From: Maratus speciosus
Lineage: Eukaryota > Arthropoda > Arachnida > Araneae > Salticidae
Assembly: GCA_963932465.1 (NCBI GenBank)
Contig: OZ010787.1
Location: 14,186,926 to 14,250,925 of the forward strand
Direction: 5' to 3'
DNA length: 64,000 bases
Position 1 is the first letter of the stretch; each line of letters starts with the position of its first letter. The position numbers and the translations under genes are program-made. A model generated the notes under the pieces. That model made no database searches. It saw only the letters and a list, made by a program, of their open reading frames with translations, and was not told where the DNA came from. This document shows positions 1 through 10,588 of the stretch, one piece after another.

Positions 1-473
1 AATGTATATTTTTTTTTTGCACTTCATGAGTGCATAGCCTGTGACATCATTAAAATGCACTTGCAATAATTTTTTCCCATTCCCCGTAATGTAACGCAAA
101 ACTTTTGACTGTCTCTGTAATTAAACTATCCATCGATTTTCATAAAATTTCAAATGGCTCAACAAAATTTTGTAAGAATTATATATTTAAAATTTCAGAC
201 CACTCGGAAGGCTGTAACATCATTAAAATGCACTTGCAATAATTTTTTCCCATTGGCCGTAATGTAAAGAAAAACTTTTCACAGTCCCTGTAATTAAACT
301 ATGTATCCGATATTCATAAAATTTGAAATGGCTCGACAAAATTATGCAACAATCATATATTTAAAATTTCAGACCATTCGGTTGGGTTGTTTTTGCTCTG
401 TTATATGCGGAGACAGACGGGCAGACGGACGATTATAGGTGCTACGTATTTATATAATTACGAACGCACCTAA
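1..473 (+). repeat. Dispersed repeat ending in ACGAACGCACCT, 5' end outside window
   Basis: Non-coding repeat with about 1.5 internal tandem units of roughly 174 bp: the phrase starting CATTAAAATGCACTTGC occurs near 49 and again near 223. The last part holds a GACAGACGG-type microsatellite (about 410-432) and the element stops at ACGAACGCACCT (about 462-473). A complete inverted copy lies at 56178-56723, bounded by AGGTGCGTTCGTA and its reverse complement, which fixes the ends. Another copy starts near 31190. It has no coding capacity and I cannot assign a superfamily. Confidence 0.75.
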
Positions 474-1396
474 AAACCTTAGTTTTGTCAATTAAAAATT
501 GGAAATAAAATTAATTAAAATAATACTTACACTATTACATAAAATAAAAAATAATCATCTTATTACAAAGAAATAGGCCCAGTTTCAATAAAATTAGTTC
601 ACAAAAATCGTCTGTAATGGGTGAGAAGACTGTTAAAAATGCAACCAATAATTATTTTTTAAAAAAATGAAGCGGTGAGTGGAGTTTTCTGGCAACAAAA
701 TATTTTTCCTGGCACACCTAATTACCAAAACACTATTGTTTTCCCAATGTTTATGATGGTAATGTAACTTATGAAAACAAAATTATAACTTTGTATTATA
801 AAAGTAATAAGAAAAATTAAATATTTTTGCTTCAATAAATATATCTCATTTCTGAATTATTAAAGGAGAGGATGTAGAAGAATGATTTGAGGAAATATTT
901 ACCTACAATAGCTTATAAGTGTCCAATTGAATTATTGAAGACATTTATTATTAATCTAATTGTAAGAAGGAGAAAAAATAAGAACAGTTTTTCAAATTAT
1001 TTAATTAATGATGATAATTTAAAGTTTCTAAAAAACGTATGAAAACAATTAAAAAATCATCCATGGTAGTTTATAGTACATATAAAATACCTAATATTAA
1101 TAACAAATAATACAGCTTAAAAAATTCATTTTGTTAAATAATAATAATAATAATAATAAAAAGACAATATCCCCTGTAAAATTATATCACATTGTTCAAT
1201 CAAACAAATTTTCAGCTCGCTGTCATTTCATTATCACGAGTTATAAAAGTTTAAATTTATCGGACTGTTATATTCAGCTTTTTTTTAATTTGAGGGGTGG
1301 GGGGTGTTAAAAAAAATTAAAAAGGTCCCAAATAATGTTTAAATTACAGCGTTTGGCGGCCCACGACAATTAGAATACCAGTTATAAGGTGGTGGG
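474..1396. other. No gene seen
   Basis: AT-rich sequence with a short ATA trinucleotide run near 1140-1160 and a G-rich patch near 1293-1305. I see no coding signature and no inverted repeat. Confidence 0.6.
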
Positions 1397-1580
1397 CACC
1401 GAAATGACAAGGGACCGAAATGGCTAAGGACCGAAATGGCCAGGGACCGAAGTGGCTGGGGACCGAAATGGCCAGGGACCGAAATGTCTCGAGACCGAAA
1501 TGGCCAGGGACCGAAATGTCTCGGGACCGAAACGGCGGGACCGAAATGGCGGGACCGAAGTGTCGGGACCGAAATGTCGT
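1397..1580. repeat. Minisatellite of GGGACCGAAATG units
   Basis: About eleven head-to-tail units built on GGGACCGAAATGG or GGGACCGAAATGTC. Early units are about 16-17 bp with a variable CCA or CTC linker; the last ones are about 14 bp. Every frame on both strands stays open here, so overlapping frames of 60-120 codons arise that are not genes. The GC content is far above that of the flanks. Confidence 0.9.
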
Positions 1581-2474
1581 GTACCCCTATGCTCCAGCGT
1601 CGCGGTAGTAAAAACGCAATCAAAATTACTCACATCAAGCGTCAAACAGAGAAAATTTTTGCTGGAATGCGGTGTTGAAATTAGCCATTTACTATAGTAT
1701 TTATTAGTTGTATTCATTATTGGCCGCTCAAATTTTTTCAGTCTGTTAAGAGTCGAAATCTCATAGACATTTTTAGTGCATATTTTCACAACGATAAATC
1801 AAAGATTGCTGAATTTAACTTTTATTGGGACAGCTAAAAGCATGTCTGAAACATTTACACATTTAGGAGACATTTAGAATGTACTTATTTTTAATAGTTT
1901 CTGTAGCGGATACTCGAATTTCTATTGTATAAGCAGTTACAAAAACTTAGGTTATTTTAGAACATATTGAAAAAAAAGGGATACAATAAAGGGTTAGAGA
2001 TAGATTTTTCCGTGTTTCAAGCCGAATCTATTTTGCTAACATTTCCGCTCATTTGGCTACTGTTTTTTATTTCTTATTCGCCAAATCGCTATTGTTGGTC
2101 AAAAGCCAACGAGAACACTGCCATATTCCATGTATAGAAGTGTTAAAAATCGGAAAAATGCTATACAGTAAATCTTCTAAGATGGAATTGCATAGAAAAG
2201 AAAAAAAAAATGCGTTATAGACAAGTTCCCTTCTTAGCAAGTGTAAATGTATTATATATACTTTTCTTACTTATTAGTATATTAATTTTGCATGGATCAA
2301 TACGTTTTTCAATTTAAAGCAGGGTTCCGTCATAGACAGGTTCCTTTTCACACATTTTACTGTATTTTAATTTAGTTATATTTTAATATGCGTAGAAATC
2401 TACTATTCTTTAAAAATAATAAATTTTAATGTTTAAGTGTAGAATAATGGCGATTCAAAAATGTATGCATTTTT
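1581..2474. other. No gene seen
   Basis: AT-rich intergenic sequence. The phrase TAGACAGGTTCC occurs near 2333 and again near 41640 inside the large hAT insertion, so part of this stretch is probably old transposon sequence. No coding signature is visible. Confidence 0.5.
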
Positions 2475-2770
2475 TGCAAAAACTTTTGGGCCAGGCTTAA
2501 TTTAACTGACCTTTAAATGGAGCAGGCCACGCTGAGACAATGATTTTCATACGGGCTGGCTCAAAACTAGGACTGAAAATTTTGGGCCGTGAAGACTGGG
2601 AAGGAAACCAGGGTCGGCTCTGTACAGAAAAATTAAGTTAGGCCCGGCCCGAGCCTTCAGAAAAAAGTATGGCCCGGCCCGGCCCTGCCCGAGTGCCATA
2701 AATGAAAATTGGGCCGGGCCGGGCTCGGGCTTCGGGCCACAGGCCGGCCCGTGCAGATCACTAATCGCCA
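2475..2770 (-). repeat. GGGCCG-rich dispersed repeat, copy 1
   Basis: Patches of CCCGG, GGGCC and GCCCGG stand out from an AT-rich background, ending at GTGCAGATCACTA near 2752-2763. Read on the minus strand it starts TAGTGATCTGCACGGGCC. A related end, AGAGATCTGCATGG, occurs on the minus strand near 52950, and related GC-rich patches lie at 28115-28500 and 29265-29335. The TAGTGAT/CAGATC type of end resembles hAT termini, but I found no matching opposite end here. The 74-codon minus frame is a by-product of the GC-rich repeat. Confidence 0.55.
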
Positions 2771-2999
2771 TTGAAAAAAAGGAAGTTTGGATTCGTTTTA
2801 ATATGTAGATGGCCCCCTAAGAAAATTTTATATACATCATTTAAAAGTAGACTTTATTTCCAATCTTTCGGTACCAGTAACTTTCGTCTACGATAATTTG
2901 TTGAGGAGTTAGTAGGGGGTGTTTACTTTTTTTTTTCCACGACTGTACGTAACGCGATAACTCTTGATAGAAACATCCGATTTGCTTCAAATTTTTTTC

Positions 3000-3720
3000 T
3001 AGGTTCATTCTGATAAGGCGCTTCCCTGATTAGTTTTGGGGTTCATTGTGTAAGGATAAAGGGGAGAAAGGGGGCAGTCCACCCCCCTTAATTTAGATAA
3101 ATGGGTTTTTCATGTAGAATTACTGGATTTGCTCCAAATTTGGTATACCGGTTTATTATGTTAAAGAGCTTCCCTGATTATATTTGGAGGTTGATTGGTT
3201 AAGTATAAAGGGGGGGGGGGTGTGCTAATCCCTTTATTTATTTTTTGAGGGGCATTATTCTTTGAAATAAGAGCATAATATACAATTAGTGTGAATAGCC
3301 TATGAGCTCAATGCCATCAGTTTAACTGGGCTCCAAATTCGGTATACCGGTTTATTATGTTAACCCATTAGGGACCAGCATGTTTTACAGGAATTTTATT
3401 CAGTTCAAGCCACTTTTTGTTAAACACTTATTTTTACTTTAGGAATCACTGAAATGTGTTAATTAAATAAGGCACATTTTACTTTTCTCTTTTACTGGTA
3501 TCAAAAAAATTTAAAAATTCACAAATATAATGTTGCGAAAACGAAACGTCAGTCTTTAATGCGTTAAGGAGCTTCCCTGATTAGATTTGAAGGTTCATTA
3601 ATTAAGTATAAAAGGGGGAAACGGGGCTAATCCCCTTCATTTATTTTTTGAGGGGCATTATTATTTGAAATAAGAGTATAATATACAGTTAGTGTGAGCT
3701 CAATGCCATCCGTTTAACTG
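3000..3720. repeat. Degenerate tandem repeat around GCTTCCCTGATTA
   Basis: Three units share the order GGTATACCGGTTTATTATG, then AGCTTCCCTGATTA, then a G-rich stretch, then CCCCTTTATTTATTTTTTGAGG and ATAATATACA. The unit is about 190 bp. The third unit is split by a 200-bp insertion at 3364-3563. Confidence 0.75.
3364..3563. mobile_element. piggyBac-type MITE in TTAA (200 bp)
   Basis: The insert is bounded by TTAA at 3360-3363 and 3564-3567, starts CCCATTAGGGACC and ends TCTTTAATGCG. The neighbouring tandem unit at about 3147-3175 preserves the uninterrupted site: it reads TTTATTATGTTAAAGAGC where the inserted unit reads TTTATTATG, TTAA, insert, TTAA, GGAGC. Exact TTAA duplication is the hallmark of piggyBac-superfamily transposition. 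It has no coding capacity, so it would have moved in trans. Confidence 0.8.
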
Positions 3721-4834
3721 TCACTTTTCTTTTTTATTACATAGATGCTCGCTTGAAACACTTTCTAAAATTTCGAAATTTAAAAAGATGAAACGAACGG
3801 AAAACGTTCTAAAATATTGATTACTTTGGAACTAATGAACCGATTTTATATCTTCTTTCAGGAGAATAATGATGACAGTTTCCTCTTAAGAACAGGCTAT
3901 ATTTTATCTCTTTTCAAACTACCCTCAAAGGGGAGCAAGAGTGAAAAAGTTCAAAAATTCGGATTTCGTTGATTCTATAGATGCTAAAAACATAAAATTT
4001 GATATGGTGGTTACTTTTAAGATGCAATGCCCCGAAATATTTTTTGTTAAGATATTCGAAACTTAAATGATGGAATGATCAGAAAATAATCATGATCACT
4101 CGGAAACTATCGGGCTTATCTTAACTTTTTAATTTGACATGCAAGTTCCTATTAGGGTGTGATTCTCCAAATCAAACATTTTTACTATTAAATGCATAAG
4201 TCATTAACATTCCGCGTGCGGCTCGATTTTGACACGTTCTGGCCCTTAAATACGGGACAATTTTTTAAAAATATATTTTGCTTACCACTACTTCAAAATT
4301 CTTTTCTTCTTCTAGACTTCAAAATATTCGTGGTGAATTTCTCGAAGAAATCCAAAACGGAGACTTTTGTTTTGAATACTGTTAGACAAACTTATAAAAA
4401 TTATAGTCGACTATGGCGAACCTTCGCCGGTGATTTCAATTTGACAAACTAATAGTCAGAGGAAATTGCGGGTGCAGTATGCAGAGAGTTACTGAAGAAA
4501 TATAACAGCAGTATAGGGACAGTCTTAATTTGCTTTAGAAACAAATTTTAGTTTCAACCATTACCAATGCTTATTATTTGTACGCAATTTAGAAAAAACG
4601 TCCAGTATATATGCACATAAAAAATCAATTTACTATTTAAAAGGTAGGTTAAATTTTAGTATTTAAAGGTTTTATTAAAAATTTTAAAAGACAAAAAAAT
4701 AAAACATGTTTATAAATAAGACTTCATAAAACTAACCTTAGATGTTAAAATTTTATGATCACATATAATTCCAAAGACATTTTTTTTATCGATCCCAATC
4801 GCGCCCGTCGGCCTAATCGTTTGGTTTAATCTAA
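3721..4834. other. No recognised gene
   Basis: AT-rich sequence. An 86-codon plus-strand frame at 4192-4452 has no motif I recognise and no similar copy in the window, so I do not call it a gene. Confidence 0.5.
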
Positions 4835-5738
4835 AAATGGTTACGTTATGTAGACGATATTTTTATTGTTTGGCGAGGTAATATAGATGAGTTAGTGATT
4901 TTCATACAGCAGTTAAATGAACTTGACAATAATATTAAATTTACTTTTGAACTAGAAACAGAGGGAAAATTACCTTTTTTAGATGTTGAGTTACAGAGAA
5001 AGGGGAATGAATTAATTCGTTCAGTTTACCGAAAACCTATCCCGGATTTAAACGTTATACCTTCCGATGCATGCACCCCAATGCCTTATAAATTATTTAC
5101 CTTCAGGTTCCTCATTAATCGTGCTTTCAGGATTTCTTCCGATATAAATCTGGGGGATGAATTAGAGAAAATTAAACGTATTGCTAGTGATAATGGATAT
5201 CAGGTAAAATTAATTAACAAATTGATTCAGAGCTCTTTTGATACTTCTAAAAATAAAAATAAAACTATTAATGAAGTTAATATGAAAAGGGTTCTAGCAA
5301 ATTATTTCCCGGGTTTCTTCGAACATATAAAAAATCATTTAAGAAATTTTGGTATATGTTTAATCGCGAAGCCGCCTCCGAAATTAAAGATGCTTTTAAA
5401 TACTAAAATTGATCCTATTAATAGAGATGACCTCTCAGGAGTTTATATGATCCATTTATTAGGGAAGGAGGAATAAAAATCATGATATAGGTATAACCCA
5501 ACTAAAATTCAATATCAGATGTAAAGAACATATAGCGGACATAAAATATAATAGAGGTAATACTGCTTTATCCCGGCTAAATCAAATAGATAACATTAAC
5601 ATACTTTTTAACGAGAGTAAAATAATCTATAGGTTTAATTTTTATTTACAATTATTCATAAGAGAATCCATTGAAATTTATTTAAGAGTTTCAGGAGTTT
5701 GTAACGATACATTATCTTTTCGTATCCCGAATTTATAG
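4835..5738 (+). pseudogene. Penelope-like RT plus GIY-YIG polyprotein, truncated and frameshifted
   Basis: The product would copy element RNA into DNA and nick the target. The open frame from 4835 begins just before the catalytic motif RYVDDIFIVWRG (codons from 4844), before the first methionine at 4895. It continues through LPFLDVELQRKG and YRKPIPDLNVIPS, which match the region after the palm in Penelope-like enzymes, to the first strand of the nuclease, SGVYMIHL. A stop at 5474-5476 ends this frame, but a second frame continues from about 5472 to the stop at 5736-5738 with DIGIT (the YIG strand), RCKEHIADI and FIRESIEIYLR, the remaining GIY-YIG positions. One frameshift near 5470 therefore splits the nuclease domain. 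Family assignment is firm; the copy is dead. Confidence 0.85.
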
Positions 5739-5945
5739 GTTGAATAGTTGGACAATTTAAGGCGTCGCGACATAGAGGGAACACGAGCAATCACGAAAAT
5801 GTACGGCGCGTTATATATGATTACTTGTTTATATTCGATGATTTTTTCCATTTTTCATGTGCATTTGTAATTTTATGTTATACATTCTGATGACGACTCA
5901 GAAAATGAGTTGAAGCATGTAAATATAGATTTTTAATTTACTTTT
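4835..5945 (+). mobile_element. 5'-truncated Penelope-like retroelement
   Basis: Holds the 3' half of a Penelope-like element: the end of the reverse transcriptase, a linker and a GIY-YIG endonuclease, then a non-coding tail. The tail has the short hairpin-like phrase TGACGACTCAGAAAATGAGT near 5890, of a kind I know from the 3' ends of these elements. The 5' part, including the first reverse-transcriptase motifs, is missing, as is usual after incomplete reverse transcription. See the coding remnant at 4835-5738. Confidence 0.85.
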
Positions 5946-7110
5946 AATGTGTTTTTATAACGTCTTTTAAGCAAATAAATATTTTAACATTATGATATTC
6001 TTCCATTCCTCTTTATAAAGTTATTGTGCCCAAATTCGATGCGATTACTCATATGTTTGTCACATTAAAGGTATATTTCGCATTTTATTAAAGATAAAAT
6101 GCAAAATATAAGCCAAAAGGATTGATAACTGTACTTTTAATTAAAAACGAGTTTGATTTGCAAAAATTGCTTTATTATTTGTAAAATAAGCAAAAATATA
6201 TCATTGTCACATTTAGATTATATTTGTCAAATTTGCAGTAATTAAAAACTAAATAAAATGTTCTAAGTTCCTAAATGTGATAATACATTTTATACATGTC
6301 AATTTATCTTAATTTTATTGCTGTCGGTTTTTTAAAGACTTAATATTACATTGTAATTAAATAATGAACCATTTAACATTCAAACTTTAAACATTTTTAA
6401 CTTTGACAATTAATAAACCAGAAATAACTAACAAGTGAGAAATATAAGATTACTTTCACCGAAACAGTTTTTTATTACTGTATGTTCTACAGAAATATTT
6501 CATTTCCTTTTATATTTAAAAATTCCTGGAATTTAACATTTGCTGCAATGTCACAACTGCCAACTATCCCGTGTTTTCAAATAAAAATATATCAAACCAG
6601 AAAAAATAATTAATGAAATGTCTTTTGCTGCTATTATGTTATTTATTAACTTCCTTTTTTAGATAAAATATCCGGTTTTAGTTAATTTGAAAAAGACAAC
6701 GGGAAGATTGGCAGGTATGTAAAAAATTTATTTGACTTAACTTGTCTTTCCATTTGGCTCAAATCTTACAACCCAATTTTTACATACTTCCTGTGCTACA
6801 ACTGACCTATTTTTTCGAAGCGTGAGTATTTCCAGTGACAATGCCTGTAAAAAAAAAAAAATAATAATGACAATAATAAAGAATGTTTGACATTTGCCTC
6901 GGCCATCCCTCAGGGGCAAAATTATTTGTTCAAAAAGGGTACGAAAATGTCATTGATTGCTTCAGAAATAAGCTGATGTTCTTCGATTGAACCGTGGAAC
7001 GGTTGGTAAATGGTTAAACGGTTGGTAAATGATAAACGGTTGGTCACCCTCTTTCAGTTCCGCGCAGGGTGTGAACGGATGTGAGTTCGATCCTTACGAC
7101 GTCGTTATAA
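5946..7110. other. No recognised gene
   Basis: AT-rich. There is a small hairpin near 6079-6105 (GCATTTTATTAAAGATAAAATGC) and a triple phrase AACGGTTGGTAAATG near 7000-7040. The 60-codon minus frame at 6737-6919 runs over a poly-A tract and is not supported. Confidence 0.5.
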
Positions 7111-7404
7111 CGACTAGAATACACAGTGTGGAAATCGGCTATCCCTGTAATACTTAAAAAAGCGCTAAAATATTGTATCCCTTAAATCTGCAATGATGCT
7201 GCTGCAATATGCAGATCGCAGCGACATCTGCAGGATATTTTCTAAAACTGCAAGATATTGCTAGTCTATACAATGTAATACGAAAATCCCGCAGATGTCG
7301 CTGCGATCGACTCTTTGTATTTCAGCAGTATCGTCGCACATTTAAGGGATACAAATTTTTAGCATTGTTTGGATAGCATATTTCCACACTATGTATTCTA
7401 GACG
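7111..7404. mobile_element. Palindromic MITE family 1, complete copy
   Basis: Inverted ends read CTAGAATACACAGTGTGG on the left and CCACACTATGTATTCTAG on the right. The two halves mirror each other through ATCGCAGCGACATCTGC and GCAGATGTCGCTGCGAT. Other full or half copies lie at 16434-16725, 17346-17870, 17890-18022, 18055-18193, 18287-18578, 18597-18739 and 45947-46369. Non-coding; superfamily unknown. Confidence 0.85.
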
Positions 7405-7742
7405 CTGCGCTGTAACGTTGTAGATACAGTTTTTTCTTTCCAGGAAGCTGGATTAAAATTGGATATCCATGCTATAGATAAAAAATAAACTCGCAATTTA
7501 ATTTATTTCTTTTTAAAAATATATTTATTTTAATCAATTTTCTTTCAATATTACTTATAATTTATTTCCCCTCAGGACTTTATACATACAGTTACGTCAT
7601 TTCTTATGGCGAGGTCGGTTTTACAAGGTTCATCCTGTAGACGCTATTCCTTATCTATGAGTATCGATATGATATCTATAAGAGTATTTTCAGCCGAATT
7701 ATTGAGAGATGTGTCCTTTCTTTTGGAATATCGTGTATGAGG

Positions 7743-7989
7743 GGTTCACAACCATAGTAGACCAAGTCCATTGTGAAAAAAAAATGAGATAGTCCATTTA
7801 GAAGGTGTATAAAATTTGTTTTATCTACTCCCACAGTAAACCAAGTCTGTAAACAGATGACGTATATGAGAAAGTATGTAAAAACAGACTTGGTTTATTG
7901 TGGGAGTGGATAAAACAGATTTTATGCGTCTTCCAAATGGACTATCTAATTTTTTTCAAAAGGGACTTGTTCTACTATGGTTGTGAGCC
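7743..7989. mobile_element. Palindromic MITE, GGTTCACAACCATAGTA ends
   Basis: About 247 bp. The left half holds GGTTCACAACCATAGTAGAC and ACTCCCACAGTAAACCAAGTC; the right half is its mirror, ending TACTATGGTTGTGAGCC. The centre is a roughly 40-bp spacer near 7850-7890. No other copy was noticed in the window and no target duplication could be set. Confidence 0.8.
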
Positions 7990-9545
7990 ACACATATAAG
8001 GTTCGACCGTACGTCCTTTATTTCACATTTATTCATATAGAATTCCAACAGAGTTGGATATCAAAGGAGGAAGGATATGAATATTTGATCATATAAATGA
8101 AAATGTAAATATTGATTTAAAAATTGATGTCACACCAAAAGAACCGTATTGAGCATTGCTTATAAACTGTTTCTATTATTTTCATTACTCATAGCAGTAA
8201 TTTCCAATTCGAACGAAAAAGTAAATATTTATTTTCGCCCACACTTTATTTTTCTGTGGTCTCTTATCATTTAGTTATCAGTTAATGTGACCTTCTTTGT
8301 AATGAATTTTACGAAACGAATCTTCGCATTACTCAAATATACATATAAAACGACTGTTTCGAAATTAAAATAGAAATTTAAACAAGAGTAGTTTTAATTA
8401 TGAAAGGATTAGAGTAAAAATATAATTAAAAAGATTTTTACATCATTTTTGTATCGAAGATTATAGAAAAATCTCTAGTATGATTTTGAATGGTTTAAAA
8501 ATATATGTATATAAATAATAACCCAATATTTATTTGTAAAGAGGATTCAAGAACATATTATAATACCTATGTTCTTTTTTTATGCGTGATTAAAAGACTG
8601 GATTTCGTAAAAACGAAAGCCAACGAAATTGCATCAGAAACGAAAAAGGTTTCAGCAATATGATCCTCTTGATAGGTAAAATAATTCAAACTGCGGAAGA
8701 TATTTTATATAAGACTTCATAAACGACCCAATAAGCTGCTCCAATTTACCTATAGTCTGGCATCTTCAAGGGAAATCGTAAAAAGAAAAAAAGCCTGAAA
8801 AAGGCCAAGAAGCTGGGAGAAAGTAATGTTTTATTTGCAATGCAAAGTTATTATTCCAACCCCACAAATACTACCTGAAATAAGCCGTAAGTAAATAAAT
8901 CCGTTCCATCCGAGATTTTGCTATACTGCGGCAGACAAACAAGATACATAAGGAAAAAAAAATAGCGGAAGCCGTCTCAATGGTTTTCCATTCTGATTTA
9001 CGAAACAAGGGCCATATTGCTGAGTAATATTAAAAGAAAATCACTCTAATGGTTTCTAGGAAGAGGATTACAAGGAATTTATCCAAGGTCTGCGGTAGAA
9101 AAGGGATCAGAGAAAGTTTGGTGGATAATAAATCCAGCTTATTTGCATATTCTTCGAATAAGAAATTGACCGTTTCTTTGGCATTCGGGTTCAAATTTGA
9201 GCACAGAATGACTAGAATTACTTATTGTAAGCTGGATTCCCTACATGATGAATAAATGGACGATGAAAAACCCTGGTCGTTTCTTAACTCGAAATGGAGA
9301 GCAGTATGTGTTTAGGTTTTATGTTATAAAGAGAATGATTGGGTGGAGTAGGATATCAAAATATTTATACATTTTTGACGAAGCTATATTAAAAACGTAG
9401 AAGATTTTTATGTAAAATTAATAAATTCAGTTTGCACTGAATAGGTTTTAGTTCATACCTTCTAAAATATATGGAATGCGTAAATAATTTGCTTACAAAC
9501 TATTTATTTACGTGAAAAAATATAGAGATAAAAGCATTATAATAA
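7990..9545. other. No recognised gene
   Basis: AT-rich, with a 68-codon plus frame at 9049-9255 that has no recognisable motif and no repeat copy in the window. I see no terminal repeats or coding bias that would support a call. Confidence 0.5.
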
Positions 9546-9572
9546 CTTTATATTTGAATAATTAAAGTCGTA

Positions 9573-9617
<45 letters not shown>

Positions 9618-9762
9618 TGAGCGAAAAAGTGTCCAGGTCGGGATTCGAACCAGGGGCCTTTGTGTGAAGGCTCTACAATGCTCTACCAACTGAGATATCC
9701 TGGATAAACCTGGCAGACACATAATTCACCCAGAAACCTAATGACTATGACATCTGGTCTGA
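9546..9762 (-). mobile_element. tRNA-derived SINE, copy 1, with 40-nt A tail
   Basis: On the minus strand a tRNA-like head spans about 9705-9632: box A as ATCTCAGTTGGTAGAGC, box B as GGTTCGAATCCC, an acceptor stem pairing at six of seven positions, and a CAC anticodon-like loop. The T stem has mismatches, so it is not a working tRNA. Downstream come CTTTTTCGCTCAGTT and then 40 A residues (T run at 9575-9614). About 55 bp upstream of the head is shared with copy 2 at 9896-10055. Confidence 0.7.
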
Positions 9763-9843
9763 TATGTGAATCGGCTACGCAGAATAAATCACAGGTAATG
9801 GAAAGTCCAAGAAACGTTGGACGCATAATTATATTCAGAAAAT

Positions 9844-10105
9844 GCAAGTAATATGGTAATATAACTCCTGACAAATGCTGGATACGTATTTACACATGAA
9901 TAATTAAAGTTGAAATTTTTCAAAACTGGGCGAAAAAGTGTCTTAGCTAGGATTCGAAGCAGCTATCGCCAATGCTCTACCAACTGAGCTATCCCGGACA
10001 AACCTGGCAGACACATAATTCACCCAGAAACCTAATGACTATGACATCTGGTTTGCTCACGTATCCAGCTTTTTCTGTAGTTATATTACCTGCTTTTTAT
10101 GAATA
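9844..10105. repeat. Inverted repeat enclosing SINE copy 2
   Basis: Left arm has GGTAATATAACT then GCTGGATACGT (9853-9885); the right arm mirrors it with ACGTATCCAGC then AGTTATATTACC (10058-10093). The tRNA-like unit lies between the arms, so the SINE copy may ride in, or have inserted into, a palindromic element. Confidence 0.55.
9896..10055 (-). mobile_element. tRNA-derived SINE, copy 2
   Basis: Same order as copy 1 on the minus strand: shared 5' part, then GGGATAGCTCAGTTGGTAGAGC-type box A and a degenerate box B in GCTTCGAATCC. The anticodon arm is shortened. The tail CTTTTTCGCCCAGTTTTG lacks the long A run. Both copies are followed by TTTAATTATTCA, which suggests that a unit of about 200 bp was duplicated rather than two independent insertions. 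Confidence 0.65.
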
Positions 10106-10586
10106 ACATTATTTTCCTTAATTGCATTCTATTTGTGGTTGTTATAAGAAAATACACATAGGAAGAAAAATTATCTCGCCTAATTCTTAAATATTACCAA
10201 ATAAAAATCTACTATATTCACACGATTCTCAAAATTTACATTAAACGCATTAAATCTTACTACATTAAAAAGCGTTTGTATATAACTGAATAGAATGAAA
10301 ATTATTGTCAGAAAATTCAGGTTCTGTACGATATATCATTTATCTCCCTTACATCAAAATTTTTTACCAGAAAGGATTAAGTTCATTTGCATGAAAAATA
10401 TGAAAACTGATATATTCTTTATTGCGGGGAAAAAAGGTCACCAAAATATATATATTAAACATTGAAAACTTTTCATTAAAAGTGGTAGTTTAAATTTTAA
10501 ATCCAAATTTTTAAAGGATAAAGGTCAATTGTGCGTAAAGTGTTTTTTACTGCTATCCAACCTTGAGCGTGCTTGAATGCACAACA
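10106..10586. other. No gene seen
   Basis: AT-rich sequence without a recognised repeat or coding signature. Confidence 0.5.
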
Positions 10587-10588
10587 TA

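Noticed and set aside
1339..1789. Five overlapping frames of 62-121 codons on both strands
   Set aside because: All run through the GGGACCGAAATG minisatellite, which has no stop in any frame. Repetitive products and overlap on both strands argue against genes.
2547..2771. 74-codon minus frame rich in G, P and A
   Set aside because: Product of the GGGCCG-rich repeat; composition explains the lack of stops.
9632..9705. Intact valine tRNA gene on the minus strand
   Set aside because: Box A and B are good and the acceptor stem pairs at six of seven positions, but the T stem has mismatches, the anticodon stem does not form a normal seven-base loop, and an A tail follows. A SINE fits better.
9537..9722. 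61-codon minus frame with a polylysine stretch
   Set aside because: Reads through the 40-nt A tail of the SINE.
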